Shown: positions 1 through 4,942, numbered from the stretch's first letter. The stretch: DNA of 7,450 nucleotides from an uncultured Clostridium sp. (GCA_900556945.1 USQP01000031.1:1-7450); one strand, 5' to 3'. Notes: a model not told the origin generated them from the letters alone. Numbers and translations: made by a program.

Positions 1-1
1 A

Positions 2-1066
2 TTAAAAAGCATATTTTCAATTGTGACGTCTGCTTTAATATTTAATATTATTGGCGCTTTAGTTTTAAATCCTTATATGACATTATTTCATTTATCTAGT
101 GAGCAATTGTCTACAATTCCAATTTATCGACTATTATATGTTATACTTGCATATTCTTGTGTAGCTTTAATTGCTCTAATTCTAAAAATGAGGAACATAA
201 AAATAGCATTTATAGACGATATAGATAAGAAGTCCAAAATTATTATATTTCTAAATTTACTATTAGGTATAATTACTCTGTCTGTTCAAACTTTTATTGC
301 GATTTATTATATAGATAAATTACCTATACTAATAACTTTTTTAAGCTTTATTTCATTAGTTGCTTACTTCATTTTAAGTCTTTATAGTTTAACAAGAGTA
401 TTTAAATTAACTTTGACTACTAAAAAATTGGAAAGTACAGAAGCATATAATAATACTTTACATATTTTACATGATAATGTTAGAGGTTTTAAGCACGATT
501 TTGACAATATCGTTACAACAATTGGTGGCTATGTAAAAACAAATGATATGGAAGGCTTAAAGAAATATTATGAACAATTAGAGGATGACTGTCAAAGAGT
601 AAATAATCTATATCTCTTAAATCCCGAGATAATAAATAATGATGGAATATACAATTTATTAACTAAAAAATATCATGATGCAGAAGAAAAAGATATAAAA
701 GTAAATATAACATTTCTACTAGATTTATCTACATTACATATGAAGATTTATGAATTTGCAAGAATATTAGGAATTCTATTGGATAATGCAATCGAAGCTA
801 GTTCAGAAAGTAAAGAAAAAATTATTAACTTAACTTTTAGGAATGATAGCAAAAATTCAAGACAACTAATCATTGTTGAAAATAGTTATAGCAATAAGGA
901 TGTTAATACAGAAAGAATCTTTGAAAAGGGTGTTTCTGAAAAAGAAAATCATACTGGTCTTGGCTTGTGGGAAGTTCGTAAACTAATAAAGAAAAACAAT
1001 AATATTAATCTACATACTTCAAAAGATGATAAATTCTTTTCTCAACAATTAGAAATTTACTATTAA
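2..1066 (+). CDS. agrC: AgrC-type sensor histidine kinase, 5' end missing
   Basis: This is the receptor kinase for a cyclic autoinducing peptide, acting in the membrane. The reading frame is open to the left edge, so the gene is cut: about 354 residues remain, while AgrC proteins usually have about 430 with six or seven membrane segments. Four hydrophobic segments are left, followed by a cytoplasmic kinase. Counting from the GTG at 23, the phospho-accepting His is H158 in VRGFKHDFDN, the N-box is LLDNAIEAS (N255), and the G-box is TGLGLWEVRK (312-320). This set, with the HD-F-N motif and GLGLW, is characteristic of the GHKL-family AgrC/ComD/FsrC kinases. The GTG at 23 is not a convincing start because the frame continues upstream and no ribosome binding site is seen. 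agrB and agrD converge on it from the right. agrA is not in the window and may lie to the left. Family assignment is confident; the ligand is inferred from proximity. Confidence 0.92.
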   Translation, partial: LKSIFSIVTSALIFNIIGALVLNPYMTLFHLSSEQLSTIPIYRLLYVILAYSCVALIALILKMRNIKIAFIDDIDKKSKIIIFLNLLLGIITLSVQTFIAIYYIDKLPILITFLSFISLVAYFILSLYSLTRVFKLTLTTKKLESTEAYNNTLHILHDNVRGFKHDFDNIVTTIGGYVKTNDMEGLKKYYEQLEDDCQRVNNLYLLNPEIINNDGIYNLLTKKYHDAEEKDIKVNITFLLDLSTLHMKIYEFARILGILLDNAIEASSESKEKIINLTFRNDSKNSRQLIIVENSYSNKDVNTERIFEKGVSEKENHTGLGLWEVRKLIKKNNNINLHTSKDDKFFSQQLEIYY

Positions 1067-1072
1067 TATAAT

Positions 1073-1109
1073 AAAAAAGAAAGTAATTTAAAAAATACTT
1101 TCTTTTTTT
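1073..1109. terminator. Bidirectional terminator between agrC and agrBD
   Basis: A perfect 13-bp inverted repeat (1073-1085 with 1096-1108) with a 10-nt loop. The arms are AAAAAAGAAAGTA and its complement. The A-rich outer left arm and T-rich outer right arm give a U-run at the end of transcripts from either strand. It sits 6 nt after the agrC stop and downstream of agrD on the other strand, so it can end both convergent units. Confidence 0.85.
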
Positions 1110-1121
1110 AGGATTGCATTT

Positions 1122-1141
1122 ATATAACTTTTAAGTTATAT
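1122..1141. repeat. Short palindrome in the agrC/agrD convergent gap
   Basis: Arms ATATAACTT and AAGTTATAT (9 bp) are separated by only two T residues. As RNA it would form a hairpin with an enlarged loop; as DNA it is a near-perfect palindrome that could bind a dimeric protein. It lies between the shared terminator and the hairpin downstream of agrD. Function is unknown. Confidence 0.5.
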
Positions 1142-1181
1142 CATTGGTAAAAATATATATTTCGAACTACCTTTACCAATG
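1142..1181. repeat. 10-bp inverted repeat downstream of agrD
   Basis: CATTGGTAAA at 1142-1151 pairs perfectly with TTTACCAATG at 1172-1181 across a 20-nt loop. It lies about 20 nt after the agrD stop on the minus strand, so it would be in the 3' untranslated part of the agrBD transcript. There is no U-run right after it, so it is not a typical terminator. It may stabilise or protect the mRNA end; this is inference. Confidence 0.5.
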
Positions 1182-1201
1182 TTGATTGTTCATTATAATT
1201 A

Positions 1202-1321
1202 TTAGTCTTTTTTTATCATGCATGCTGGCATTTTAGGTTGATGAAAAGCTAATACTAAAAAACATGATGTATTTGTTGCCTTTGCATATTTCTCTGCTGT
1301 TTTTGCTAAAAATTTTAACAT
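1202..1321 (-). CDS. agrD: AgrD-type cyclic autoinducer pro-peptide (39 aa)
   Basis: This short gene has an ATG at 1321 with a strong AAGGAGGAGA ribosome binding site six bases upstream. The product has the three-part layout of AgrD: an amphipathic N-terminal helix (MLKFLAKTAEKYAKA, 1-15), a core with Cys20 followed by six hydrophobic residues (TSCFLVLAF), and a conserved clostridial tail motif HQPKMP (27-32). AgrB is expected to cut after the ring and AgrC to sense the released thiolactone. It follows agrB by 59 nt on the same strand, the usual order. Two points are odd. The Cys is six residues from the His of HQP, where AgrD proteins I recall from Clostridium (for example the C. perfringens core CLWFT followed by HQP) have four. 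There is also a second Cys (C34) in the tail, which ends in KKD. A 5-membered ring (C20-L24) or a 7-membered ring (C20-F26) are both possible. Confidence 0.9.
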   Translation of the reverse strand: MLKFLAKTAEKYAKATNTSCFLVLAFHQPKMPACMIKKD

Positions 1322-1326
1322 AAAAA

Positions 1327-1336
1327 TCTCCTCCTT
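1327..1336 (-). promoter_or_regulatory. agrD ribosome binding site
   Basis: The minus strand reads AAGGAGGAGA followed by TTTTT and then ATG, a near-consensus Shine-Dalgarno at good spacing. It fixes the agrD start. The short agrB-agrD gap also has a weak GGTAA/TTACC inverted repeat (about 1337-1365), to which I assign no role. Confidence 0.85.
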
Positions 1337-1380
1337 GGTAAATTTATATAATATAAAATATTACCGGTACATATTTTATA

Positions 1381-2007
1381 TTAAACTGATTCAGTCGAAG
1401 TATCTTTATATACTTCATAACCATATTTGTTATTAGTTAATCTATAAACAAATCTTGTAATCATTATTGTTTGAAATAAATTAGCTAATATCAATATATT
1501 TGAGATTACATTATTTTTAATAAATACAGCACCTAACAGACCAAGTGTAAAAGTAATATAAGATATAATTTGTTTTTTCTTTCGAACTTTACTTTCTAAT
1601 ATCGGTACATCTTCTGTATCCGCCGGAGCATATAATTTAATCATTCCTACTCCAAATATCCAAACCAATGATACTACTATATATTTCATTATACTGGGAA
1701 TTACGAAATATTGCGAAACAAAAGGTATTATACAATAGAATATTGTTGTAAAAGTAATACATCCAATATGCGTTTTTAAGTGTACTCCTCCAGATGCTCC
1801 TTTATAAAGAAATAATGCCACAAATGTAAATAAAGCTAGTTTAAATATTCCCAAAAAATAAGCTACGCCTAACATAATGAAAACTTTTGGTATTTCCCCT
1901 ACTATATTTTGTAAACCATAATTTATTATCTCTGCTCTTTCATCATCTATTTCTGGCATTTCTTTTCTAATTCTATTCGTTAAAAAGGTACAGATTCTTT
2001 CAATCAA
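1381..2007 (-). CDS. agrB: AgrB, membrane protease that processes AgrD
   Basis: AgrB is a polytopic membrane cysteine protease that cleaves the C-terminal tail of AgrD and forms the thiolactone ring. The motif GGVHLKTHIGC holds the catalytic His and Cys. Counted from the TTG start at 2007 they are H76 and C83, with the seven-residue spacing known from S. aureus AgrB (H77, C84). The N-terminal motif ERAEIINYGLQNIVGEIPK and the four to five hydrophobic segments that follow fit the family (PF04647). The product is 208 aa, within the usual range. An ATG at 2046 gives 13 more residues but has no ribosome binding site. The TTG has AAAGAGGTGAT just upstream, and its first residues MIERI resemble AgrB starts. 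agrD follows. The minus-strand promoter should lie in 2030-2175, but I find no clear consensus there, as expected if an activator such as AgrA is needed; that is inference. Confidence 0.93.
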   Translation of the reverse strand: MIERICTFLTNRIRKEMPEIDDERAEIINYGLQNIVGEIPKVFIMLGVAYFLGIFKLALFTFVALFLYKGASGGVHLKTHIGCITFTTIFYCIIPFVSQYFVIPSIMKYIVVSLVWIFGVGMIKLYAPADTEDVPILESKVRKKKQIISYITFTLGLLGAVFIKNNVISNILILANLFQTIMITRFVYRLTNNKYGYEVYKDTSTESV

Positions 2008-2011
2008 TTCT

Positions 2012-2022
2012 ATCACCTCTTT
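2012..2022 (-). promoter_or_regulatory. agrB ribosome binding site selecting a TTG start
   Basis: The minus strand reads AAAGAGGTGAT, one mismatch from the extended Shine-Dalgarno AAGGAGGTGAT, then AGAA and TTG at 2007. No comparable site precedes the ATG at 2046, so the TTG is the better start. Confidence 0.75.
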
Positions 2023-2053
2023 TATCAACTGAGGAAATTTTATCATTAGTTTT

Positions 2054-2083
2054 TACTTTTTATACGTTTATTTTATAAAAGTA
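2054..2083. repeat. Imperfect inverted repeat upstream of agrB
   Basis: TACTTTTTATA (2054-2064) is mirrored by TATAAAAGTA (2074-2083), one base shorter, around a 9-nt centre. It lies 47-76 nt upstream of the agrB TTG in the stretch that should hold the promoter. It could be an operator or simply AT-rich chance similarity. I do not see a clear pair of direct repeats like the AgrA sites of staphylococci. Confidence 0.25.
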
Positions 2084-2175
2084 TGTTTTTAGTTTATAAA
2101 AAAAACATTAATTTCTTTCGTGAGTATTTTTTAATTTATTATCAAATAAAGATTTTTCATAAAAGTATTAAACGC

Positions 2176-2205
2176 AAAAAAATAACTCATTTATATGAGT
2201 TATTT
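2176..2205 (-). terminator. Terminator of the tRNA-Met gene
   Basis: On the minus strand AATAACTCAT and its complement ATGAGTTATT form a 10-12 bp stem with a 4-nt loop, followed by a run of seven T. The stem starts at the base next to the tRNA CCA end. Confidence 0.85.
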
Positions 2206-2282
2206 TGGTAGCGAAGATGTGATTCGAACACATGACCCTTCGGGTATGAACCGAATGCTCTAGCCAACTGAGCTACTTCGCC
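2206..2282 (-). tRNA. tRNA-Met (CAU), elongator type
   Basis: A complete 77-nt cloverleaf on the minus strand. The acceptor stem is GGCGAAG with CTTCGCT, including a G1-U72 wobble. The D arm contains GTAGCTCAGTTGGCTAGAGC. The anticodon stem is TTCGG/CCGAA around loop TTCATAC, giving anticodon CAT. The T arm is ATGTG-TTCGAAT-CACAT, then discriminator A and encoded CCA. The anticodon arm (GGTTCATACCCG), the GCTACCA end and the G-U first pair match the Bacillus elongator tRNA-Met as I recall it. The initiator tRNA would carry GGG/CCC pairs in the anticodon stem, which are absent. A lysidine-modified tRNA-Ile shares this anticodon and cannot be fully excluded. Confidence 0.93.
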
Positions 2283-2301
2283 ATATCAAACGACAATAAT
2301 T

Positions 2302-2330
2302 ATTATACTGGTAGTTTTAACATTTGTCAA
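2302..2330 (-). promoter_or_regulatory. Sigma-A promoter of the tRNA-Met gene
   Basis: On the minus strand TTGACA (2330-2325) and TATAAT (2307-2302) are separated by exactly 17 bp. Both hexamers are perfect consensus. The predicted start is about 10-15 nt before the tRNA 5' end at 2282. Confidence 0.93.
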
Positions 2331-2331
2331 G

Positions 2332-2366
2332 ATAAAAATACAAGAATTTTTTTATTTCTTGTATTT
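2332..2366 (-). terminator. Terminator of the small hypothetical gene
   Basis: On the minus strand AATACAAGAA (2365-2356 region) pairs with TTCTTGTATT (2346-2337) and runs into TTTTTAT. It begins one base after the stop codon of the 99-aa gene, tying it to that gene. It lies just upstream of the tRNA promoter. Confidence 0.75.
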
Positions 2367-2666
2367 CTATATCTCACGTTCACCTTGTTGTTCCTCTCTA
2401 GCTTTAGCCTTTTGACTTTGAACTTTTGGTGATTTTATATTATCAATGTTGCTTGGTTCTTTTCCTCTTCTTTTTCTACTTGTTTTACTTACATGTTCAA
2501 ACATTTTCTCTAATCCCTTTATGGAATTGTCTGATTTTTTTATTTCAGTAAAATTTTCTGATTCCCATTTTTTATATTTATCGTCATCATTTTTTGATTC
2601 TATTCCGAAAAAATCTCCCATTAATGCTTTCCATGCAGTAGTTTTTCCTTCTCTTACTCTTTCCAT
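2367..2666 (-). CDS. Hypothetical small basic protein (99 aa)
   Basis: I do not recognise this protein. It is hydrophilic, with no signal peptide or membrane segment, and Lys/Arg-rich (24 K+R against 19 D+E). The N-terminal third (MERVREGKTTAWKALMGDFF) is the only part with a mixed hydrophobic pattern. The GKTT there is not a full P-loop, because the preceding GxxxxG spacing is absent. The middle is charged (KNDDDKYKKWESE) and the C-terminal 40 residues look disordered and basic (KTSRKRRGKE, KAKAREEQQGERE). A nucleic-acid-binding role is conceivable but unproven. The ATG at 2666 has AAGG seven bases upstream, and an in-frame TAA lies five codons upstream. It has its own promoter (2733-2761) and terminator (2332-2366), which argues for a real single-gene unit. 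The antisense reading frame in the same stretch is less plausible because it has no such signals. Confidence 0.65.
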   Translation of the reverse strand: MERVREGKTTAWKALMGDFFGIESKNDDDKYKKWESENFTEIKKSDNSIKGLEKMFEHVSKTSRKRRGKEPSNIDNIKSPKVQSQKAKAREEQQGEREI

Positions 2667-2674
2667 ATATATAC

Positions 2675-2706
2675 CTTAAAGATTCCTTTAAGTTTTCACC
2701 TCTCTT
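2675..2706 (-). promoter_or_regulatory. Leader with strong upstream Shine-Dalgarno and hairpin
   Basis: The leader of the 99-aa gene contains AAGAGAGGTGA (2706-2696), a strong Shine-Dalgarno with no start codon at normal distance. It is followed by a perfect 7-bp hairpin CTTAAAG-GAAT-CTTTAAG (2692-2675), and the ATG is 8 nt after the hairpin. If the hairpin folds, it brings the strong site closer to the ATG, but it also hides the weaker AAGG that normally spaced initiation would use. A regulatory role is inference. Confidence 0.35.
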
Positions 2707-2732
2707 AATATTTCTTAAACAAATTCATTTTT

Positions 2733-2761
2733 ATTTTAACATAAAAATGCAAAAAAATCAA
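2733..2761 (-). promoter_or_regulatory. Promoter of the small hypothetical gene
   Basis: On the minus strand TTGATT (2761-2756) and TAAAAT (2738-2733) are separated by 17 bp. The -35 box overlaps the base of the terminator stem and the T-run that end the upstream gene, so the two signals share sequence. Confidence 0.6.
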
Positions 2762-2791
2762 GCAGTCTTACATTTTTTGTAAAACTACTTG
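2751..2791 (-). terminator. Terminator downstream of the oxidoreductase gene
   Basis: On the minus strand CAAGTAGTTTTAC pairs along all 13 positions, two of them G-U, with GTAAGACTGCTTG. The loop is 7 nt and the stem is followed by ATTTTTTT. It lies about 70 nt after the stop of the gene ending at 2860. Confidence 0.85.
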
Positions 2792-2830
2792 ACGTTTTAT
2801 TTTGTAATCGATATTTTTCGACCTATTTTG

Positions 2831-2862
2831 TAGGACAATCAAGACCTGTCCCTTTTGTCTCA
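2831..2862. repeat. REP-like palindromic element, copy A
   Basis: This 32-nt element is about 72% identical (23 of 32 positions by eye) to the one at 4111-4142. The shared core is CTGTCCCT followed by TTGT and TCA. The ends GGACAA and TTGTCT make a short imperfect hairpin. Its last three bases are the TGA stop codon, read on the minus strand, of the oxidoreductase gene. It resembles the short GGGACAG-type palindromes found between genes in many clostridia, which are often linked to REP-associated transposases; none is seen here. Confidence 0.5.
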
Positions 2863-3936
2863 TTTCACATATTCATTTAATGGTTTAACTCTATAATACA
2901 GATCTCCCATTTCTTCTGTTGGCACGTATCCTGATTTTGAATTGATGACATCAGGTATTCTGTTTACTATGCTAGCACAAGTAAGCTCTACTGTAGATGG
3001 CCTATTAATGATTAATGTTGTTTCTGGCTCTCCAATAATCGTCCATTCATTTTTATCAAAATCATCTTTTGAATATACTTTGCCAATACATTCGCTTTCA
3101 ATTGTGACTCCTTCTTCTGTTTCAGTTGTAACAACAGCACTCATACCAGTTGCATCTCCTGTTTTTACAGTCATTCCTAATGTGGAAGAATATATGTCTT
3201 CTGTGTGAGTTTGTGGAACTGTTTTTTGTGTTTGTGATTTTACAGTTAAACCTAATTTATCACATAGCCATCCATTTACATTCCACATATAAGATGGTAA
3301 ATATTCTCCTTTATTTATCATAGTTTGTCTTTCTTCATCTGAAATTCTATCAACTGATGCAACTTGTTTATCAAATTCATCCAATGTTAATCCTGCTCCA
3401 TGTGCTTTTGCTAAAGCAATTCCATAGTCTTCTACATTATAACTTGAACTTCCTTTTATCTTTTTTATTGTATGAGTCGAACCTGCTATACTTGATATTA
3501 ATTGTCCCCAATAAATATCTTGATAACCACTTCCTGTAATTGTGCATCCTGTTTTTTTAGCCATTTCATCTAATCTAGTTGTTACTCCTGGGTTGGAATT
3601 CATTGGATAAAAAGCTTCTTCACAAGTCGTAATCGCATTTATGCCAAGTTTAGCACATAGCATTAGAGCATCTTCTACATCACTAATTAAGCTCATTGTT
3701 GTTACAATTGCTATATCTGGCTTTGTTTCTTTCATCATATTTTCTGCTTCCTCTAAAGAAACAACTCTAACACCTTTATTTTCCGTTTCCATTATTTCTC
3801 CGATATCTTTTCCAATAACTGCTGGATTTACATCAATTGCTCCTACTATTTCTGCTCCTTTTTCATATACATATCTCATAGTATATACACTCATTTTGCC
3901 TGCGCCATATTGAACTACTTTAATTTTTCTATCCAC
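2860..3936 (-). CDS. 2,4-diaminopentanoate dehydrogenase family NAD(P)-dependent oxidoreductase
   Basis: This is a 358-aa cytoplasmic oxidoreductase related to dihydrodipicolinate reductase and, more closely, to 2,4-diaminopentanoate dehydrogenase of ornithine fermentation. The N-terminal Rossmann fold starts KIKVVQYGAGKMS, with the nucleotide-binding GAGKM at 11-15. D35 at the end of the second strand (GAIDVNP) would suit NAD(H), although the family is mixed. The C-terminal domain has the family signature STVELTCASIVNRIPDVIN (314-332). The chosen start is GTG at 3936, preceded by AAAGGAGTGAT at 8-nt spacing. An ATG at 4026 would add 30 residues that lie over the promoter and is rejected. None of the ornithine pathway partners (racemase, 4,5-aminomutase, thiolase) is nearby, so the real substrate is open. 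The stop codon lies inside REP-like copy A. It has its own promoter (3964-3993) and a strong terminator. Confidence 0.85.
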   Translation of the reverse strand: MDRKIKVVQYGAGKMSVYTMRYVYEKGAEIVGAIDVNPAVIGKDIGEIMETENKGVRVVSLEEAENMMKETKPDIAIVTTMSLISDVEDALMLCAKLGINAITTCEEAFYPMNSNPGVTTRLDEMAKKTGCTITGSGYQDIYWGQLISSIAGSTHTIKKIKGSSSYNVEDYGIALAKAHGAGLTLDEFDKQVASVDRISDEERQTMINKGEYLPSYMWNVNGWLCDKLGLTVKSQTQKTVPQTHTEDIYSSTLGMTVKTGDATGMSAVVTTETEEGVTIESECIGKVYSKDDFDKNEWTIIGEPETTLIINRPSTVELTCASIVNRIPDVINSKSGYVPTEEMGDLYYRVKPLNEYVK

Positions 3937-3963
3937 AAAAATCACTCCTTTCAATTTATATAA

Positions 3964-3993
3964 ATTATACACTATTTTATAATTTTTATACAA
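3964..3993 (-). promoter_or_regulatory. Promoter of the oxidoreductase gene
   Basis: On the minus strand TTGTAT (3993-3988) and a perfect TATAAT (3969-3964) are separated by 18 bp, about 27 nt before the GTG start. A loose AAGTT/AACTT inverted repeat lies just upstream of the -35 box and could be an operator. Confidence 0.7.
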
Positions 3994-4110
3994 GTTCTTT
4001 TTATAACTTCTTTGTGAATCAAACAAGTAATAAAAGATAAAGCATTTTTATTTCTTTGACAAACTAGAAAAATATCAAGAAAATATCATTACAAAAAACG
4101 ACAAAAAATA

Positions 4111-4142
4111 TGACACAAAAAAGCTCTGTCCCTCTTGTTTCA
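4111..4142. repeat. REP-like palindromic element, copy B
   Basis: The ends TGACACAA and TTGTTTCA are complementary at 7 of 8 positions, around a core with CTCTGTCCCTC. The last three bases are the TGA stop codon (minus strand) of mtnN, as copy A supplies the stop of the next gene. On the minus strand the hairpin is followed by TATTTTTTG, so it may also act as a weak terminator for mtnN; no other terminator is seen there. Confidence 0.5.
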
Positions 4143-4835
4143 GCAAGTTAAAAATTCTTTCAATATATTAGCACATCTTTTGGAGGCCAATTTTAGATTT
4201 TCATCAAAGGTTGATGCGTTTTTTCCGTTTGGTGTATCTGAAATACTTCTAATTACAATAAATGGCAAATTATTTAGATAAGTTACTTGTGCAATGGCTG
4301 CACATTCCATATCTACCACATCTGCATCAAATTTAGCTCTTATCTTATCTTTCATTCCTACATCTGTACAAAAAATATCTCCAGTTGCTACAATTCCAAG
4401 TTTAATTTTATAATTTCCTTCTGGCATATTTTTTATTACTTCTTCAAGTTTTATAAGGAAAGATTTATCACATTCAATATTGTTTCCAACACCTGTTATA
4501 TAGCCTTTACTATGTCCAAATGCTGTAATGTCAAAATCATGTTGAACAACATATTTTCCTATTAAGATATCTCCTATTTCTAATGTATTATTAATTGCTC
4601 CTGCTGCTCCTAAATTCATAATATATTCTATTTTAAAATGGTCTATCATTACTTGTGTCGTTCTTGCTGCATTCACTTTTCCTATTCCACTTTGAACAAG
4701 GACACATTCTTTTTTTCCTATTTTTCCAATGATAAATCTTAAATCATATATTTCTTGCACTTCCTTATTTGTCATTATATTTTCTATTGCTTCACATTCC
4801 TCTTCCATAGCCACTACAATTCCAATTTTCTTCAT
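4140..4835 (-). CDS. mtnN: 5'-methylthioadenosine/S-adenosylhomocysteine nucleosidase
   Basis: This cytoplasmic enzyme cleaves adenine from methylthioadenosine, S-adenosylhomocysteine and usually 5'-deoxyadenosine, relieving product inhibition of S-adenosylmethionine-dependent enzymes and feeding the S-ribosylhomocysteine route. The product is 231 aa, the usual length. Family motifs are clear: the start MKKIGIVVAMEEECEAI with the catalytic Glu (E13), SGIGKVNAA (49-57), NLGAAGA (74-80), the ribose-binding VVDMECAAIA (M176, E177) and the catalytic Asp D200 in RSISDTPNG. The start is the ATG at 4835, which has GGAAGG about 9 nt upstream and fits the E. coli protein start. An upstream ATG at 4898 would add 21 residues lying in the leader RNA and has no homology. 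It is divergent from glmS, has its own consensus promoter, and its leader can form a two-stem structure. The stop codon lies inside REP-like copy B. Confidence 0.95.
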   Translation of the reverse strand: MKKIGIVVAMEEECEAIENIMTNKEVQEIYDLRFIIGKIGKKECVLVQSGIGKVNAARTTQVMIDHFKIEYIMNLGAAGAINNTLEIGDILIGKYVVQHDFDITAFGHSKGYITGVGNNIECDKSFLIKLEEVIKNMPEGNYKIKLGIVATGDIFCTDVGMKDKIRAKFDADVVDMECAAIAQVTYLNNLPFIVIRSISDTPNGKNASTFDENLKLASKRCANILKEFLTC

Positions 4836-4856
4836 GCTATCTTTCCTTCCTTTCTT

Positions 4857-4904
4857 AGGCACAAATCTAGTTAAAAAATCATAATTATTTTCTAACAATT
4901 GCCT
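4857..4904 (-). promoter_or_regulatory. Structured 5' leader of mtnN
   Basis: Between promoter and ribosome binding site, the minus-strand leader can pair AGGCA (4904-4900) with TGCCT (4861-4857), and inside that GTTAGAAAAT (4896-4887) with ATTTTTTAAC (4879-4870) with one G-U. This makes a nested hairpin of about 15 bp ending a few bases before the Shine-Dalgarno. It does not resemble the SAM or SAH riboswitches I know. A regulatory role is unproven. Confidence 0.35.
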
Positions 4905-4913
4905 TTCTTATTC

Positions 4914-4942
4914 ATTATATAATAGAATATATTTTTGTTCAA
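4914..4942 (-). promoter_or_regulatory. Sigma-A promoter of mtnN
   Basis: On the minus strand TTGAAC (4942-4937) and a perfect TATAAT (4919-4914) are separated by exactly 17 bp. The start site would be near 4907, giving a leader of about 72 nt. Confidence 0.85.

Noticed and set aside
23..25. GTG as the true start of agrC
   Set aside because: The frame is open to the window edge, there is no ribosome binding site, and the protein would lack two or three of the membrane segments expected in AgrC.
1110..1201. A second agrD-like peptide or small gene in the convergent gap
   Set aside because: No start codon with a ribosome binding site and no AgrD-like motif on either strand; the stretch is mostly inverted repeats.
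2446..2679. 77-aa plus-strand frame opposite the hypothetical gene
   Set aside because: There is no ribosome binding site or promoter on that strand; the minus-strand gene has both, plus a terminator.
2942..3913. Several plus-strand frames of 60-90 aa inside the oxidoreductase gene
   Set aside because: They are shadows of the conserved minus-strand coding sequence and lack start signals.
3937..4026. ATG start at 4026 for the oxidoreductase
   Set aside because: The extension crosses the -10 and -35 boxes and the ribosome binding site of the GTG start, and its residues do not fit the family.
4836..4898. ATG start at 4898 for mtnN
   Set aside because: It lies within the structured leader with no good ribosome binding site. 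The ATG at 4835 matches the family start and length.
4857..4904. Known SAM or SAH riboswitch in the mtnN leader
   Set aside because: The leader is too short and lacks the conserved core motifs of the classes I know; it is kept only as an undefined structure.
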